A DNA stretch of 64,000 nucleotides from Chrysomallon squamiferum (Eukaryota > Mollusca > Gastropoda > Neomphalida > Peltospiridae). The DNA is taken from NCBI GenBank assembly GCA_012295275.1, contig CM022676.1, forward strand, positions 9,876,086 to 9,940,085. Direction: 5' to 3'. The notes beneath the pieces are model-generated. The model was not told the DNA's origin. It made no database searches and saw only the letters and a program-made list of their open reading frames with translations. Position numbers and translations under genes: made by a program. Numbering within the stretch: position 1 is the first letter of the stretch; the number at the start of each line of letters is the position of its first letter. Of the stretch, positions 30,981-43,310 are shown piece after piece.

Positions 30981-31982
30981 ATGGGTCGTCATTTCTTCCT
31001 CTACTTCCTTCTGTTTGAAGCAACTGCTATTATCTTTCTTGTTTCGTTGCTGTCTTACAATTTAAGCAATATTTCTATCTTTTTAGTGATGACCATTTCA
31101 GAGAATGATCGTCTTAAATACCGACTACAGATGGCCGAAAGGAATCGTCAGCCTTTGCTGATCAGCTCCAGTTTGCTTCATAGGAGCACGGTCCTCACTC
31201 GAAACGAGACTGCCTGGTACGACGAGCACGAGATTTGTGATTTACAAACGAGTGACGTCGTGAGAGCTACGCTGAACTCTCCTGCAGGTGAAATACCTAT
31301 TTACGTTTATCCCGAAAAAGAGAACCAGTGGATCTCTGGAAACACCATAAAACCGAAAGTGTGGGAGAGGGACGAAATGAAACTCGTGTACCTTTTGATG
31401 GCCAAAGACAAGCAATTAGATTTTCTGGATATTGGTGCTAATCTCGGAGTGTACGGATTAACGTTCGCGAATATTGGACGACGTGTTGTCATGATTGATC
31501 CCGTAGTGAGAAACGTCAGACGGCTGTGTAAGTCCGTACGAGAAAACTACATCAAGCGAAATGTCTACGTCGTTCACAATGCCCTTTCTGACAGAAGGTA
31601 CAAAGTAGCCTTTGGGAACAAGTCGGACAACGTCAGGGGCACGTTTGTGAAGGAGATGACGTCGTGGAAACAGGAGGTAGCTCAAGCCATTATTCTGGAT
31701 GATCTGTTGGAGATATTCGACTTGGAGAAAGTAGTAATGAAGGTTGACGTAGAGCCCGATGGATCTAAAGCTCTTCTAGGGGGAGATAACTTTTTCAGAA
31801 GCGTCGATGTCAAACTGGTGATCATCGAATGGAACGCCCATCGGAAAGATGGCAAAGAAATAATTAATTTTCTGACAAAGCACAACATGAAGCCTTACAA
31901 ACCATCGCATGTTGACGAGCAGCGTTTAGATGTAAACTTATCTGACCAGTGGCCTGCCGATATTATATGGAAAAAAGACTAA
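30981..31982 (+). CDS. FkbM-family (Methyltransf_21-like) methyltransferase, membrane-anchored
   Basis: 333 codons, one exon. Residues about 5-39 are hydrophobic and look like a signal anchor, so a type II Golgi/ER orientation is likely. SAM-binding motif I is LDFLDIGANLGVYGL (146-160). An acidic loop follows at VVMIDP (169-174), NALSD lies at 200-204, and VMKVDVEPDGSKALLGG (252-268) corresponds to the family's K-x-D-x-E motif. The substrate cannot be told from sequence; FkbM proteins methylate hydroxyls of sugars or small molecules. Sequons include NLS (27) and NET (75). No in-frame intron signals were seen. ATG at 30981 is chosen because the anchor starts there. Confidence 0.85.
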   Translation: MGRHFFLYFLLFEATAIIFLVSLLSYNLSNISIFLVMTISENDRLKYRLQMAERNRQPLLISSSLLHRSTVLTRNETAWYDEHEICDLQTSDVVRATLNSPAGEIPIYVYPEKENQWISGNTIKPKVWERDEMKLVYLLMAKDKQLDFLDIGANLGVYGLTFANIGRRVVMIDPVVRNVRRLCKSVRENYIKRNVYVVHNALSDRRYKVAFGNKSDNVRGTFVKEMTSWKQEVAQAIILDDLLEIFDLEKVVMKVDVEPDGSKALLGGDNFFRSVDVKLVIIEWNAHRKDGKEIINFLTKHNMKPYKPSHVDEQRLDVNLSDQWPADIIWKKD

Positions 31983-32007
31983 AATAAATAATCAATAGAT
32001 CAATAAA
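31983..32007 (+). terminator. Polyadenylation signals of the methyltransferase gene
   Basis: AATAAA at 31983-31988, directly after the TAA, and again at 32002-32007. The second is the more plausible signal. (TAA)n starts soon after. Confidence 0.45.
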
Positions 32008-32016
32008 GTGATTTTA

Positions 32017-32017
<1 letters not shown>

Positions 32018-32083
<66 letters not shown>

Positions 32084-32192
32084 TTAATTATGTAAAATAA
32101 AAAAATAAAATAAAATAAATTGAATTGAATTAAATTAAATTAAATTAAATTAAATTAAATTAAATTAAATTAAATTAAATTAAATTAAATGG
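32018..32192. repeat. (AAT)n and (TTAAA)n microsatellites
   Basis: About 20 AAT units at 32018-32082, then a pentanucleotide run of ATTAA at about 32120-32190. Confidence 0.95.
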
Positions 32193-34143
32193 TAGAAAAT
32201 AAAGTTTTTTGTTTGAGGAAAACAAATAAACTACTTATTGAAGTTATTCATTTTTTTGTTTTTGTTGTTGTTGTTTTTATCTTTGTTTTGGCTTTTCTCT
32301 GTTTATAATGTGTATCTGCATATAGATAATCAACATGTACTAGATCAAACTATCATTGCTCAAACCCAGTGCTGTACAATGTTAACAAAATGTTAACTTT
32401 AATAATAGCTTGCATTTTCTATAAATGATAAAATATTGGTGAGGAATGTCTATAAATGGTTATTTTACTTGAACGATAAATGTAGATGCATGTATCATTG
32501 CGAATGTTTACATTAACAGTGCAGAGACAAAAAACTATCTTGTGTCACAGGATCAGTCATAACTACTGAAATAATTCCCATTACAGACAGAACTCCTGTT
32601 AGTGACATGTCAAAGATGATTATGACATAACATGTTTATATTGTTTATGTTACAAAATAAAATATTTCAACTGAGACCAGCTGTTTACCTCAGTTCTTTG
32701 TCATGTGTGTAAAACACATTTATCAGACATTTAACAGCCATTAAAACACGTCTAATGGTCATTAAACAAATGATGTCTTGTTTCACATGAATATTGTCAG
32801 TTATAAACAAAACAAAACAATGTTGCTGTTTTGTTGTGTGTGGTTTTTTTATGTCAATAGGTTATAAAATAAACCAACGATTATACACTACAGTTAAATG
32901 TGAATGTAACCTATAAACAACGAAAACATGATGACATTTTACAAAACTAATTTTTGTGACTCCAGTTTTCTTTTCATTGTTAAGTTTTTATACAGGTAAA
33001 TTAATTTTTAAAGTGGTTGTCATTCTGTTTATCTGTGGTGGTATATTTTTATTTCTCTTTTCAAGAAAACAGGTGTTGTTTTTTGGGGTGTTTTATAAAT
33101 ATGATTTAAACATCAACAAAATTTTGTAAATGGTATTTGAATTTAAAATAATGATCAAGTCTAAAAAAAATAATAAAAAAGATTTGAAATAATAAAATTA
33201 GGTTAATAATTTTGGAAAAATAAAATAAAAAAATAAAAAGAGACTCAAACTGAGTTAAAGGACATCTGGGACTTTCAAAAACAACAACAACAACAACAAC
33301 AACAAATACAAATAGAAGCAGAAGAAGTAACAAAGAAAAAAAAAAAGAAAGAAAGAAAAAGGTGATCTTTTAAGAACTAATTTTTCTTCATGAGCTAAAG
33401 AAAGTTATAAATTGTTTCCTACTAATTCAAATGGCAGAAATTACAAAACTATTAGGTGGTTTGTTTTATGAGTAAACAGTATGAAATTCTCATAAAGATT
33501 TAAATACTGAAGGTTCATAGTACTTAATGAAATTTATACAAAAGTTTAAACATAATGACAGAAATCACAGAGGAAAGTGGAAAAAAAAACACCAACAAAA
33601 AACAAAACAAAACAAAAACTCATATTGTCAAGTCTTAATTGTTAATAGTCAAGCTAAAAAGAAAGTGTTTTATCATTTACTTGACTGTTTACTTATGTCA
33701 TTTAACCCTGAGAAAAAAAAAAAAAAAAAAAAAAAGAAAGAAATAATAAATGAATGAATAACATTATAATAAATAAATGTATTACACAAAAACTGTTTTA
33801 ATGTTTATTTTATGAAAGGATTCATATCCAGTGGGAACAGGAAATTTTAAAATAATATTTATTATGATGGTGTGATAACAATATACACAAATGCACATAT
33901 GTGTACAAATATTAACATACATACATACATAAAACTCATTGTTCATATATTTATTTTTGAATTTATTAATTGTCATTCAGAGTTTATTACTTTTAACAAG
34001 TTGTTTTGATAAACTGCACTGCTGTCTGTAAAATAGAACATACTGATGAATACAGAAACTAAATATTTGGTATTTTTTATTTATTTGTAAAACAGACTAT
34101 TATTATTATTATTATTATTATTATTAAAATTATGATTATTATA
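32193..34143. other. Spacer between the methyltransferase and zinc-finger genes
   Basis: AT-rich, with (CAA)n at 33282-33305, poly-A at 33713-33735 and ATT at 34099-34125. tttatt at about 34078-34083 (AATAAA on the minus strand) could end the zinc-finger transcript. No coding region seen. Confidence 0.55.
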
Positions 34144-34506
34144 TCAAACAGAACCTTCCTGCATATGAAGAAACAAATGACTTGTTAGCTCATGTTTATC
34201 ATCAAACATTTCCCCACATTCTCTACAGATGTGACTTTGACCTCCAGGATGACCTTCATTGACCTGAATGTCTTCTGATTCACAATCCTTTGCATCATGG
34301 GTATCCATGATGGCTTTGATGTTTCCTGGAACATTCTGAACTGCAAAACTCAATCCAAATGTTTGACCATCTAAAGGTTTTCTCGATTTAACAGATGTGT
34401 CTAAAATATTAAATTTACGAGGAACTGTATGACATCTGCCTTGATGTGTTGATTTCCCTGAAATCTTTGAACTCATAGATTTCTCAGAATAATCTCTCCA
34501 TTTTTT
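34144..34506 (-). CDS. C2H2 zinc-finger gene 1, C-terminal segment (frame D)
   Basis: 121 codons to a TAG stop. It reads [17 protein letters not shown] and onward and ends with one finger, HICRECGEMFDDKHELTSH and then LFLHM, near the C-terminus. It is linked to the upstream segment by a frame change at a seven-base A run on the minus strand (34501-34507). One added A would join the frames. Confidence 0.6.
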   Translation of the reverse strand, partial: KKWRDYSEKSMSSKISGKSTHQGRCHTVPRKFNILDTSVKSRKPLDGQTFGLSFAVQNVPGNIKAIMDTHDAKDCESEDIQVNEGHPGGQSHICRECGEMFDDKHELTSHLFLHMQEGSV

Positions 34507-35363
34507 TGTTTTTGATCATTTTCTTGACTGCTGGAACTAGGTGACATCTTGAAGGTAGTGAGTTCAAGTCTGGATTTCTCAAAATCGTTGACATTATTGT
34601 AAGTTTGTTTGCTTCTAGTATTTTTTTGAATCTCTAGGCTGTTAGCATCACAAGTAGGTGTACCAATTTTATTTTTCTGTTCAACCTCACACACCACATG
34701 TTCCTGTAAAATACTGTGTTTTGCTAATGTCTTGGTACATTCTTGCAAAAATGTTAAATCATCATAATCCTGTGTTTCTTGTTTGCCAATAGATTTCTGC
34801 AGAATTTCACTAATTTTGTTCCTCAGGGCTGTGCTGCTGTCAGATATATCTGCCTCTGTTTTTCTAACACTGTGCAGAAACAAACCATTTCTAGAATCTT
34901 CAGAAACGGCTCCGCTAAATGCTAGATTGGTTACGTCTCGGATGTTTGGCTTTGGTTGAATCTCTGAAAAACGGGAAGATAACGTGTCCACTTTATGATT
35001 TCGTTTCTTGTGGTTATTTAACTTCAGCTTGTACAGGAACATTTCCCCGCATTCGTCACACTTGTACGGTTTCTCTCCCGTGTGCAGTCTGACGTGCCTG
35101 TTGCGAGACTGGCTGTCTCGGAAACCTCGGCCACAGTGAACGCACAAATAGCTTTTCTCTCCCGTGTGAACTCGCATGTGTTTGTACATGTTCTGCGACA
35201 CGGTGAATCTCTGCCCGCAGATGTTGCATTTGTGAGGACGTTCTCCTGTGTGTGTTCTCATGTGAATCTGCAGGTAGCTTCGAGATTTCACCCTTTTCCC
35301 GCAAACACTGCACGTGATCGGTCCAGAATGTCCTTCCTGAGAGCTTGGGCATCCACTTCTCAT
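34473..35363 (-). CDS. C2H2 zinc-finger gene 1, second finger block (frame C)
   Basis: Four consecutive C2H2 fingers (about 34,990-35,320): [51 protein letters not shown] and [17 protein letters not shown], joined by HTGE linkers. These are typical DNA-binding arrays of a nuclear transcription factor. An acidic/polar region without known domains follows. The frame begins at ATG 35361-35363, directly after a TTTCAG splice-acceptor-like site. That site fits in phase with the GT at 37821-37822, so splicing may join segment A to this block. Confidence 0.8.
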   Translation of the reverse strand: MRSGCPSSQEGHSGPITCSVCGKRVKSRSYLQIHMRTHTGERPHKCNICGQRFTVSQNMYKHMRVHTGEKSYLCVHCGRGFRDSQSRNRHVRLHTGEKPYKCDECGEMFLYKLKLNNHKKRNHKVDTLSSRFSEIQPKPNIRDVTNLAFSGAVSEDSRNGLFLHSVRKTEADISDSSTALRNKISEILQKSIGKQETQDYDDLTFLQECTKTLAKHSILQEHVVCEVEQKNKIGTPTCDANSLEIQKNTRSKQTYNNVNDFEKSRLELTTFKMSPSSSSQENDQKQKNGEIILRNL

Positions 35364-37799
35364 CTGAAAGTGAAGGATTTGGATTCTGAGTGTTATACGA
35401 ATCTGAAGAATGCTGGATTTTGATACTGTCTGGAATTAAATGCTGGGGAATGTTGTGCTCATCTGAAAACCTTAGAAACTGAATATCACTTTGGGCTGAA
35501 GGCTTTTTGATCATAGTGCTGTATTCACTTGAAGATTGTGAGATCTTGGAATCATCTTCAGCTGAAGATTGTTGGATATGAATATTATTTTCAACCAAGG
35601 ACTGTTGAACAGAGTATTTTGAATTCTTGGTTTTATATGAAAGTGCTTCATTTCCATTCTGAACATAATTTCTAATTAAAGATCTCTGAGTATTGAAATT
35701 CTGCACATTACTGTTTCCATTATCTTTTGGTATATTTTTATGCATACTCTTACTATTTCTCTTAGTGTTTATTTCAGAATGAATAAATCTTTCTGAATTT
35801 TTCTTTTTCTTTCTTTGATTCTTCAAATGTCCACTGTTTGTTTCATTACTACTTACAGTCTTGTAACATTTTATTTCACTGTTATTTTCAAACATTTGTG
35901 ATGTGTTAATTTTGTCGTACTGAAAGTCAACTGGACAAGAGACATCTCTTTTCAGTTGGTCAAAGTTTGACTGAATAAATTTTTGTGAGATAGCTTTTAC
36001 ATTGTGGGAAAACGAACTCCTTTCTCTTGATTTAGTACAGAAGTCTAACGGAGAACAATCTGTTTGCATTCCAGGTGACGATGATGCGACAGTTAAAGCT
36101 GGAATGTTTTCATACTTTTCAAAAGAATGGGTTTTTGTTGTTAGATCCAATGCACCACCAGTTTTGCAATCTCTGTTGCATATACTTTGATGTGCATTAG
36201 AAGTCAATGGCAAACCCATTAATTCAGTTTTATCTGAATGGTCTTCTGTGTAAGAATAAGCTACAGGATCTGAGATATAATTCAAAGTCTTGTTTTCTTT
36301 GGTTTGGATTGTACCAGCTCTTGCAGGTGACGCATGGGAAGCAACATATGAATTACTGATACCGTTATATCTCCTATTTTCATCTTCTAGTGAAATATAA
36401 TCCAAAGGTTTCTTTTCTCCAATTTTGGCTGTATAGGATTTTGCAGGAGATATATGGGAAGCTGTGTATACATTACTGCAATCTTCTAGTGATTCTTGTT
36501 GTGAATCTTTTGATGTAGATAAATTCAGTACTTGATCTGATGACATACTAAAACTATTTTGATAGTAAACCTGTAACTGCCACGCAGCCCAGTACTGAAA
36601 ATTCCTCTGTTGAACCATATCTGCAATATTGTTATATACTGCAGACTGTTCCTTTTTGTTATTTGGCTTTTTGTTAGAATTATTATGTACTACAGCCCTT
36701 TTTCTTTTAAAATGTATGAACCCGTCTTCAGTGGAATCATGACATTTTACGTTTGTCATTTTAGGAACATTCAATTTTAAATTGTTATCTGCAGCTGTAA
36801 CATTACTAATTAACATCGTATTTGAGTCAGGTTCCACGGTCACTGAAATGGAATCGCTTACCTTAGAATTAACCACAGACTTGGGCTGCTTGTTAATTGT
36901 CACAATCTGTGCATTTTGAGGACTTCTGTGTCCGTTTTGTTGAACAGTGTAAGCATGGCAGTTCATATGCTGAATATACATTTCCCTGTACCTGAAATTC
37001 TTAGGACACACATTACATTTGTACGGCCTCTCGCCTGTATGGATTCGTGTGTGTCTTTTCATTGACTGGCTGTCACGGAACAGTTTACCACAGTGAGGAC
37101 AACTGTATTTCTTCTCTCCAGTGTGAATCCTCATGTGTTTCGAAACATTCTGACACACAGCAAACCCACGACCACACACACTGCACTTGAAAGGTTTTTC
37201 TCCCGTATGTATTCTCATGTGTCCCTCAACGTATCGCAGAGATGAGAATACTTTCCCACACACGCTGCAAGATGGAGGTGCATTCTCAACCTCTGCCTGC
37301 CGCAGGTCTGAGCAAGATTTGGACGCCTCTGCCGAGACTTGATTGCTCTCTGTTGAATTCTGGTTCTGCTTCACCTGAAGTACTCCAGTCGTAACACTGT
37401 TGACGTCGTTCTGAAGTGGAAGATTCATTTCTGGATTTATTTCTGTGGTGCAGTTTGATTCGTGATTATGTTGGTTTTCACATTTTTCATTTTGACCACG
37501 ATTTAGTGTCTGTTTTTGCTCTGAATGAAGATGTGGAGTTTTATCTGATTCGTGGTAATTTTGGTATCTATGTTTTCCGTTTTGATCATGATTCAGGTTC
37601 TGTTTTTGCACTGAAAGAAGATCTGTATTCTCACCTGCTACCAAGTTATCTGAAGGCTTTAAAGATTTAGATTCTGCAGACTGGTTAAAATAATGTCCAT
37701 CACAAAACTTGGTATCACCATCTGCAGCTAAAGACTTTGTCGCTCCTAAAGAATAGGTGTCTAAGGCAACATGACTATTTGAACTACAAGTAGTTACAG
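35364..37799 (-). CDS. C2H2 zinc-finger gene 1, long middle segment with first finger block (frame B)
   Basis: The frame stays open for more than 800 codons, far more than chance. Four C2H2 fingers lie near its start (about 36,950-37,275): [51 protein letters not shown] and [17 protein letters not shown], with HTGE linkers. A long Ser/Asn/Gln-rich, probably disordered tail follows, including repeated SP(A)-type motifs ([16 protein letters not shown] and [16 protein letters not shown]). The 5' edge is set by a TTTTTCAG acceptor-like site; the frame is also open a little further. It is offset by one base from both neighbouring segments. Confidence 0.75.
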
Positions 37800-38380
37800 C
37801 TGAAAAAGTATTTTCCTGTTACCTCAGAAACACCAGATTCTGGATGGTCCGAGCAGCCAGGATCAGTATGAAACTGTTCCTTACATTCACTATGAAACCT
37901 TTCATTAGTTTTAGGTAATTCTGAATTATTATTTTTTTCAGTATTCTTTACACCTTCGGGTGACCCTTTTCTCGAAGAGCTGTCTTTAAATGAAGTGTTA
38001 ATTAGCTCTTTAGAACCACAATGAACACTGTCGCGAGAAGTTGATGAATTTAAAGTCGTATTTCCTTCCACATCTTCTAAAACTGCCGAAGACCTTTCTT
38101 TCAAAGAGTTAAAATATTCAGTTTTAACACAAACTTTTGAACCATACAGTGATGGATCATCAGATAAAGATAATTCAGAAACTGTTTTTTCTTTAACATG
38201 CTCTGAATTTTGAGATTCTGAGACTCTGGTGGTATTGCAGTTATTTCCAGTACTAACAGGTTCACATTTCACTTGCACACACAATTCATGACGAAAATCA
38301 AGTAAACCTCTGTCATTTTCACCACTTTCTTGTCCATCTACATCATGCTCACTTTCTGACAGTGTAATTCCTGATACCAT
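37784..38380 (-). CDS. C2H2 zinc-finger gene 1, N-terminal segment (frame A)
   Basis: Starts [20 protein letters not shown] at 38380, directly after a CTTGCAGC sequence. It is acidic and Ser-rich with no recognised domain, as is usual for N-termini of C2H2 factors. The open frame ends at TAG 37784, but a GT donor-like site (GAG/GTAACA, 37822) lies 36 bp earlier in phase 0. Reading on into frame B needs a one-base change near a T5 run. Confidence 0.65.
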   Translation of the reverse strand: MVSGITLSESEHDVDGQESGENDRGLLDFRHELCVQVKCEPVSTGNNCNTTRVSESQNSEHVKEKTVSELSLSDDPSLYGSKVCVKTEYFNSLKERSSAVLEDVEGNTTLNSSTSRDSVHCGSKELINTSFKDSSSRKGSPEGVKNTEKNNNSELPKTNERFHSECKEQFHTDPGCSDHPESGVSEVTGKYFFSCNYL

Positions 38381-39260
38381 GCTGCAAGCCTCTTTGATTT
38401 ACTTGTTTTATTCCTTACTCCAGTCTTGATTCCTGCAAGACATAATTTAATAACATAGTAGTATGTTATAGAGTAATTATTGAAAGAAGTATTTTTGTTA
38501 AGTTATACTTGAGAAATTGCTCTGTAGAATCATGTAAGCAAGAAATATAAAACTAATATTTTAAGCATAAAATTTTATTTAAATAATAAATGTACAATTT
38601 CTTCTCTGTAATATTATTATTATTTTAATATTTATTGTTCAGTTTTATTTTTATTAAACTTTATTTATTAAACACATGTTAATTCCATATATAAAATAGT
38701 CAATTACACTAAAGAATATATACATAATAATTAATATTTAATGTTCCAAAACTTTCGTCAATCCATATCGCTTGCTTTAATTACTATTGCAATATAATAT
38801 TAATTATATTTATAATATTAATAGTAATATAAATATATTTTAATGATTTATATACATGCTAAATATGCTATTAATAATATTATCATTTTTTTAATAACTG
38901 ACCCATTCATAACAAACAATATTACTGTGAAAATTGATGTTCACTTTATTTTTTGAATTGGTTTATTCATAAAGTTTTATAAAATATTCAGTAAAACAAA
39001 GAAAAAAATATATATTTCCAGTCATATTATCAATTTAACGCATAATGACATACAAATTCACCAAAAACATCAGAAATATCATGTATAATAAATACCTGAA
39101 CAGTATTAGATTGTAAGTTTTTTCTGCTTTACTTCATTCAAAATTAAACCACATTCGCTCCAAAAATTATCTTGACGTTTGGCTTCCAAGGGAAATAACT
39201 CCATTTTGTTTCCTAATGTTTTTTCTTCCATTCACTGGCGCACTCAAATAAGTAATTAAA
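38381..39260 (-). promoter_or_regulatory. Probable 5' UTR and promoter region of zinc-finger gene 1
   Basis: On the minus strand a good acceptor (ttatgtcttgcag) lies at about 38,433, followed by non-coding sequence to the ATG, which suggests a 5' UTR exon. A somewhat GC-richer patch at 39,120-39,240 may hold the first exon. No TATA box or CpG island is clear. Confidence 0.3.
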
Positions 39261-39539
39261 CCTACAACATTATACAAAATAAAAACCATTAGGCCAACTG
39301 CACGCTACTAAAATTTGAAGACAAATATGCACAACATAAATTTTGACATTTAAGTTTTCAGCACATAAATATGTATCAGTATTAAATAAATGTGTGATGA
39401 AATTTAAATGTATTTTGTGCACCAGCTGCAAGAAGTATAATTATTGACAAACGTGTATGCTGGTGACAAGTGCTTAAATTGGATCCTTGGTTTAGATCCC
39501 TCATTTGCATCAGAAAACGTAACAAAAATATTATATTGC

Positions 39540-39616
39540 ATAATATTTATTAAAATTATTTTTATATTATTATTTTTTTATTATTATTATGATTATTATT
39601 ATTATGATTATTATTA

Positions 39617-39652
<36 letters not shown>

Positions 39653-39690
39653 TGTTGTTGTTGTTGTTATTGTTGTGCTTTTCTGGGGTT
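39540..39690. repeat. (ATT)n/(GTT)n trinucleotide tract
   Basis: Continuous ATT/ATG/TTT triplets, then GTT. The open frame through it is an artefact. Confidence 0.9.
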
Positions 39691-39837
39691 TTTTGTTAAG
39701 GACAACAAATATTAATTAGTCTCTTCTGCATTTTCCTCAGAATTCCTTTTGTACTTATTGTTGCAGTACTGCTTTTATGTTGATGAATTCTGAATGAACA
39801 CATCTCATCTTGACTGAGAAAATGACAGACTCCTTTT

Positions 39838-40170
39838 ATTTATATATATATATATATATATACATATATATGTACCCACACACACACACCCACACACACA
39901 GGGCCTATGAGAGGGGGTCCAGCCAATACTTTGTTCCAGGACATAAAAGCTAAGAAGGGCCCCCCTTGAGAACAACCATTTTCTATTACCCTCAGCCCAA
40001 TATGCACTTATATTCACATACACAAACATCATTATACTTATCACACCACACTTACTTCTTTTTATTAGTATTTTGAGAAAAATATTAGCGTGCTTCTGGG
40101 ACTCCAAAGGGGTCTTGAACAGCTGTGCAGAATTTCTCTTGGAGGCTGTGTACATATATATATATATATG
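39838..40170. other. GC-rich island between TA microsatellites, origin unknown
   Basis: TA/CA runs at 39838-39900 and 40153-40170 flank a patch containing ggcctatgagagggggtcca and agaagggcccccctt. Its composition is unlike the surroundings. It may be a transposon remnant, but no termini were recognised. Confidence 0.3.
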
Positions 40171-42513
40171 TAAACTGATTTGTAAATGATTTACTGTTTA
40201 CTTAATATCTATAATCTGTTAAATCATTTATGTCTAAACTGTTGTTTTATTTCTCCTTATTTCACCTTTTTTGGGGGGGGTCAAATTTCATCAGCAAGAA
40301 AGTAACCACTGCTTTTAACCTTAATTCTATGTAAATTAGTCTCCCGCTTACCTCACTTAACTATCGGAAACTTGGAACCAATTACATCTTTAATCTGAGG
40401 TATTATTATAGTATGGATATCGCTTATCACATAAAGTATACATATATGACAAATATTGAAATAATCTATGTATTAGATATAGTGAATGTAAATAATTATA
40501 AAAGAAGGTATTCATCTAAAATGATCACGAATGATTTGGTCCTTCTTATAAACTTTTTCAGTCATAGCCAAAGTATTTGCAGGTCATACTATCTTTAGTA
40601 TACCATACTATTAATATACTATGTCACATATATTATAATATGTATGTATGTGTGCATAATGTAAATATGCTCTGAAACATATATCTTGAACATGTTTAAG
40701 TTGAATATGGTTTAATTCGAACAGTTAATGATAAATATAATTTTCATATATTCTATTACTGAATATAAAATACTCGTATGTAAAATATGTTTTTTTTTAA
40801 ATTATATTGCTGAATAAAATTAGTTATTTATAATATTTTTGTCGTTTTCTTTTACAGAAGCCAGCCATGAGAATTAACAAAAAACACATCGTGCTGCTTT
40901 TTTCTTTTCTTTTCTATTTTTCTTTTTATTTTTTTAATAGATAGAAAAATTGATGTAAAATTGTTTATTATTGGTTGGTTGTTTTGTAAAAAAATAAAAT
41001 GTTTATGAATTAGAAATGACCAGCTTAAATAATAATAATAAGAAGAAGAAGAAGACTACAAATAAGAATAAGAAGAATACAAATAATAACAATAATAATA
41101 ATAATAACAATAATAATAGTAATAATATTATAATAATAATAATGTTTATGATGATGATTATGATGATGATAATGAGGAGGAAGATGATGAAATAATGAAA
41201 AAGTAAAAAATCTACAACAAATGAGTAGTAAACGCTTATTCTGCTTTCGGTTGATGTTACATAATCAATTTAGGAACAATGCACTCCACCTCTGAATGTT
41301 AGAAAGAAACCAGGCCAAGTTCATTATATATAGAGGTAATCGGATATTGCAATAGAGTTTTTTCTAAGAAATGGGAATTAGACAAACTGGGAATTCTACC
41401 AGATGGGAAGACACCATTCTAACATTGTGACCACAACTATACCATCAAAGGCTAGAGTGTTTTCCAGCTAATGGGATGGCATATATAAAATATTTGTTAC
41501 TGCTAAACAACAACTCATTTCATGGTTGCAGTAAGTTTTCTCATTTCATACCATTACAAAAGAGAACCTCACTGATAAGATGATAATAAAAAAAAAAACA
41601 TTTCTTGCTGCAGAACTACAGTTGCTCATTTTAAGTTGTCAACAGATTTATTCATTTCTTATCATCATTGTACAAGAAAACTCGACTGATAATAATATTA
41701 AGTTGAATAAAATATGTGAAAGTCATTAAATAAATATTTACTTTGTTTGTATTTGACTTGCAGTTGACAAGATATATCATGTAACACTCATTATAAAACA
41801 AATATAATTTTTTTTTTTTTTACTATTTTATTTAATTCTATTTTCATTAATATTTTGATTCAAACACAAACACAAATTAACAAAACTCTTGTATGAACTA
41901 GAAAAGCCAGTTTATTTCAGAAAAAACCCAAAGTAATTTTGTTGTTAACAACTTTCAATTATATATACACATTTTCATAATAATAAAATAATGATGGAAA
42001 TTAACAAAGACAAAGTGCCTAATGTAATTTTTTTCACTTCTTGAGAGAAAAAAAAAAAAAAAAAAAAAATAATAATAATAATAAAAAAAAAAAAGTAATA
42101 ATAATAATAAAACAAAAACAAAAAGAAAAGAAAAGAAAGTATTAAATTCTCATATTTCCATCAGCTCAAAATGCCTAAAACTTTCTATAAAATAAAACCA
42201 AATATAAGTTTTCACTTCTGTGATTAGGAAAACAATTAAATTAGAGCAAATGATAATAATCACTCACTTAAAATGAAAACTACAAACATGATTAATGAAT
42301 TCATGAAAGTAAAAACCACTGAAATTTATCAATTTAAAATGGATCTTAAAACCCAACATTAAACAATAACAACAGCAGTAAATATTGATTTTTAAATAAA
42401 ATAAATAAATGAATTAAAAATAATGTTTCTGAACCACTTATTAAAAAAACAACATATTGATTATGATATTAATAGGTCACATACACACAACAATATATGT
42501 ACAAATGTGTTGT

Positions 42514-42547
<34 letters not shown>

Positions 42548-42960
42548 GTGTGTGTGTGTGTTTATTTATTTATCCTGCAGTCACTCTATATAGTGGAAAG
42601 ATATGATGCGATTAATTTCTATCCAAAAATACAGCTGATGGGTTAGAACTATATTTGGTTTGATAAATTATATATGTATATATGTATATATATAAACAAG
42701 TAATTTATCAAAGTTATATATTGTCCAAAGTTACTTCTTTAGAATTTAACTGCTGCTTTGGATATTAAAAAACCATTATGGAAACAGCTTTCATAAATAC
42801 TTTTTTTTTGTTATTTACGAACTATTTTGTTTTGATGGATACTACAATGAAATCAATTTGCGTGAAAACTGCTCAAAGCATTGAGTTATTAAATAAAACA
42901 GTTAACTTCATCTAGTGTTTGTATTATTTAGGACTGCAGGAATAACTTTCTTAAGATACC
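40171..42960. other. AT-rich spacer
   Basis: AAG/AAT/ATG triplets at 41028-41200, poly-A at 42050-42100 and (GT)n at about 42515-42560. No gene, RNA gene or transposon recognised. Confidence 0.55.
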
Positions 42961-43310
42961 AGCGAAGAGTTTTGCCAGGATAAATTTCAATCCTTCACGT
43001 TAACAGAAATCAGAGGTTTACCAGGATACATTTCAAATGTATGCATAATATAAAAAAAAAGTACTGGGTTTCTACCAAGACAACTCCAGATTTCTACCAA
43101 AATGAATTTTAACCATCCACATTAAAGCTGTGACCCATTTACAAGGAAAAGCTCAAATAAGGAAGTTTAAAAAATAAAAATAAAAATAAAATCCCCCAAA
43201 ACAAACAACAACAACCCTCAAAACAGTATTATTTCTACCAGTACAAATTGTAAAAAGAAAAATACAGTTTTACCTGGAAAAATTCAAATCCTGCATGTCA
43301 ACGGAATGAA
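42955..43310. repeat. Degenerate tandem repeat of about 55 bp
   Basis: Motifs close to gtttaccaggataaatttca and atccttcacgttaacagaaa recur about five times with heavy divergence. Confidence 0.5.

Noticed and set aside
35082-35423. Plus-strand 113-codon frame
   Set aside because: Antisense shadow of the zinc-finger block of zinc-finger gene 1.
37800-37822. 23-bp GT...AG micro-intron between frames A and B of zinc-finger gene 1
   Set aside because: Too short to splice, and removing it gives CTG TAA, an immediate stop.
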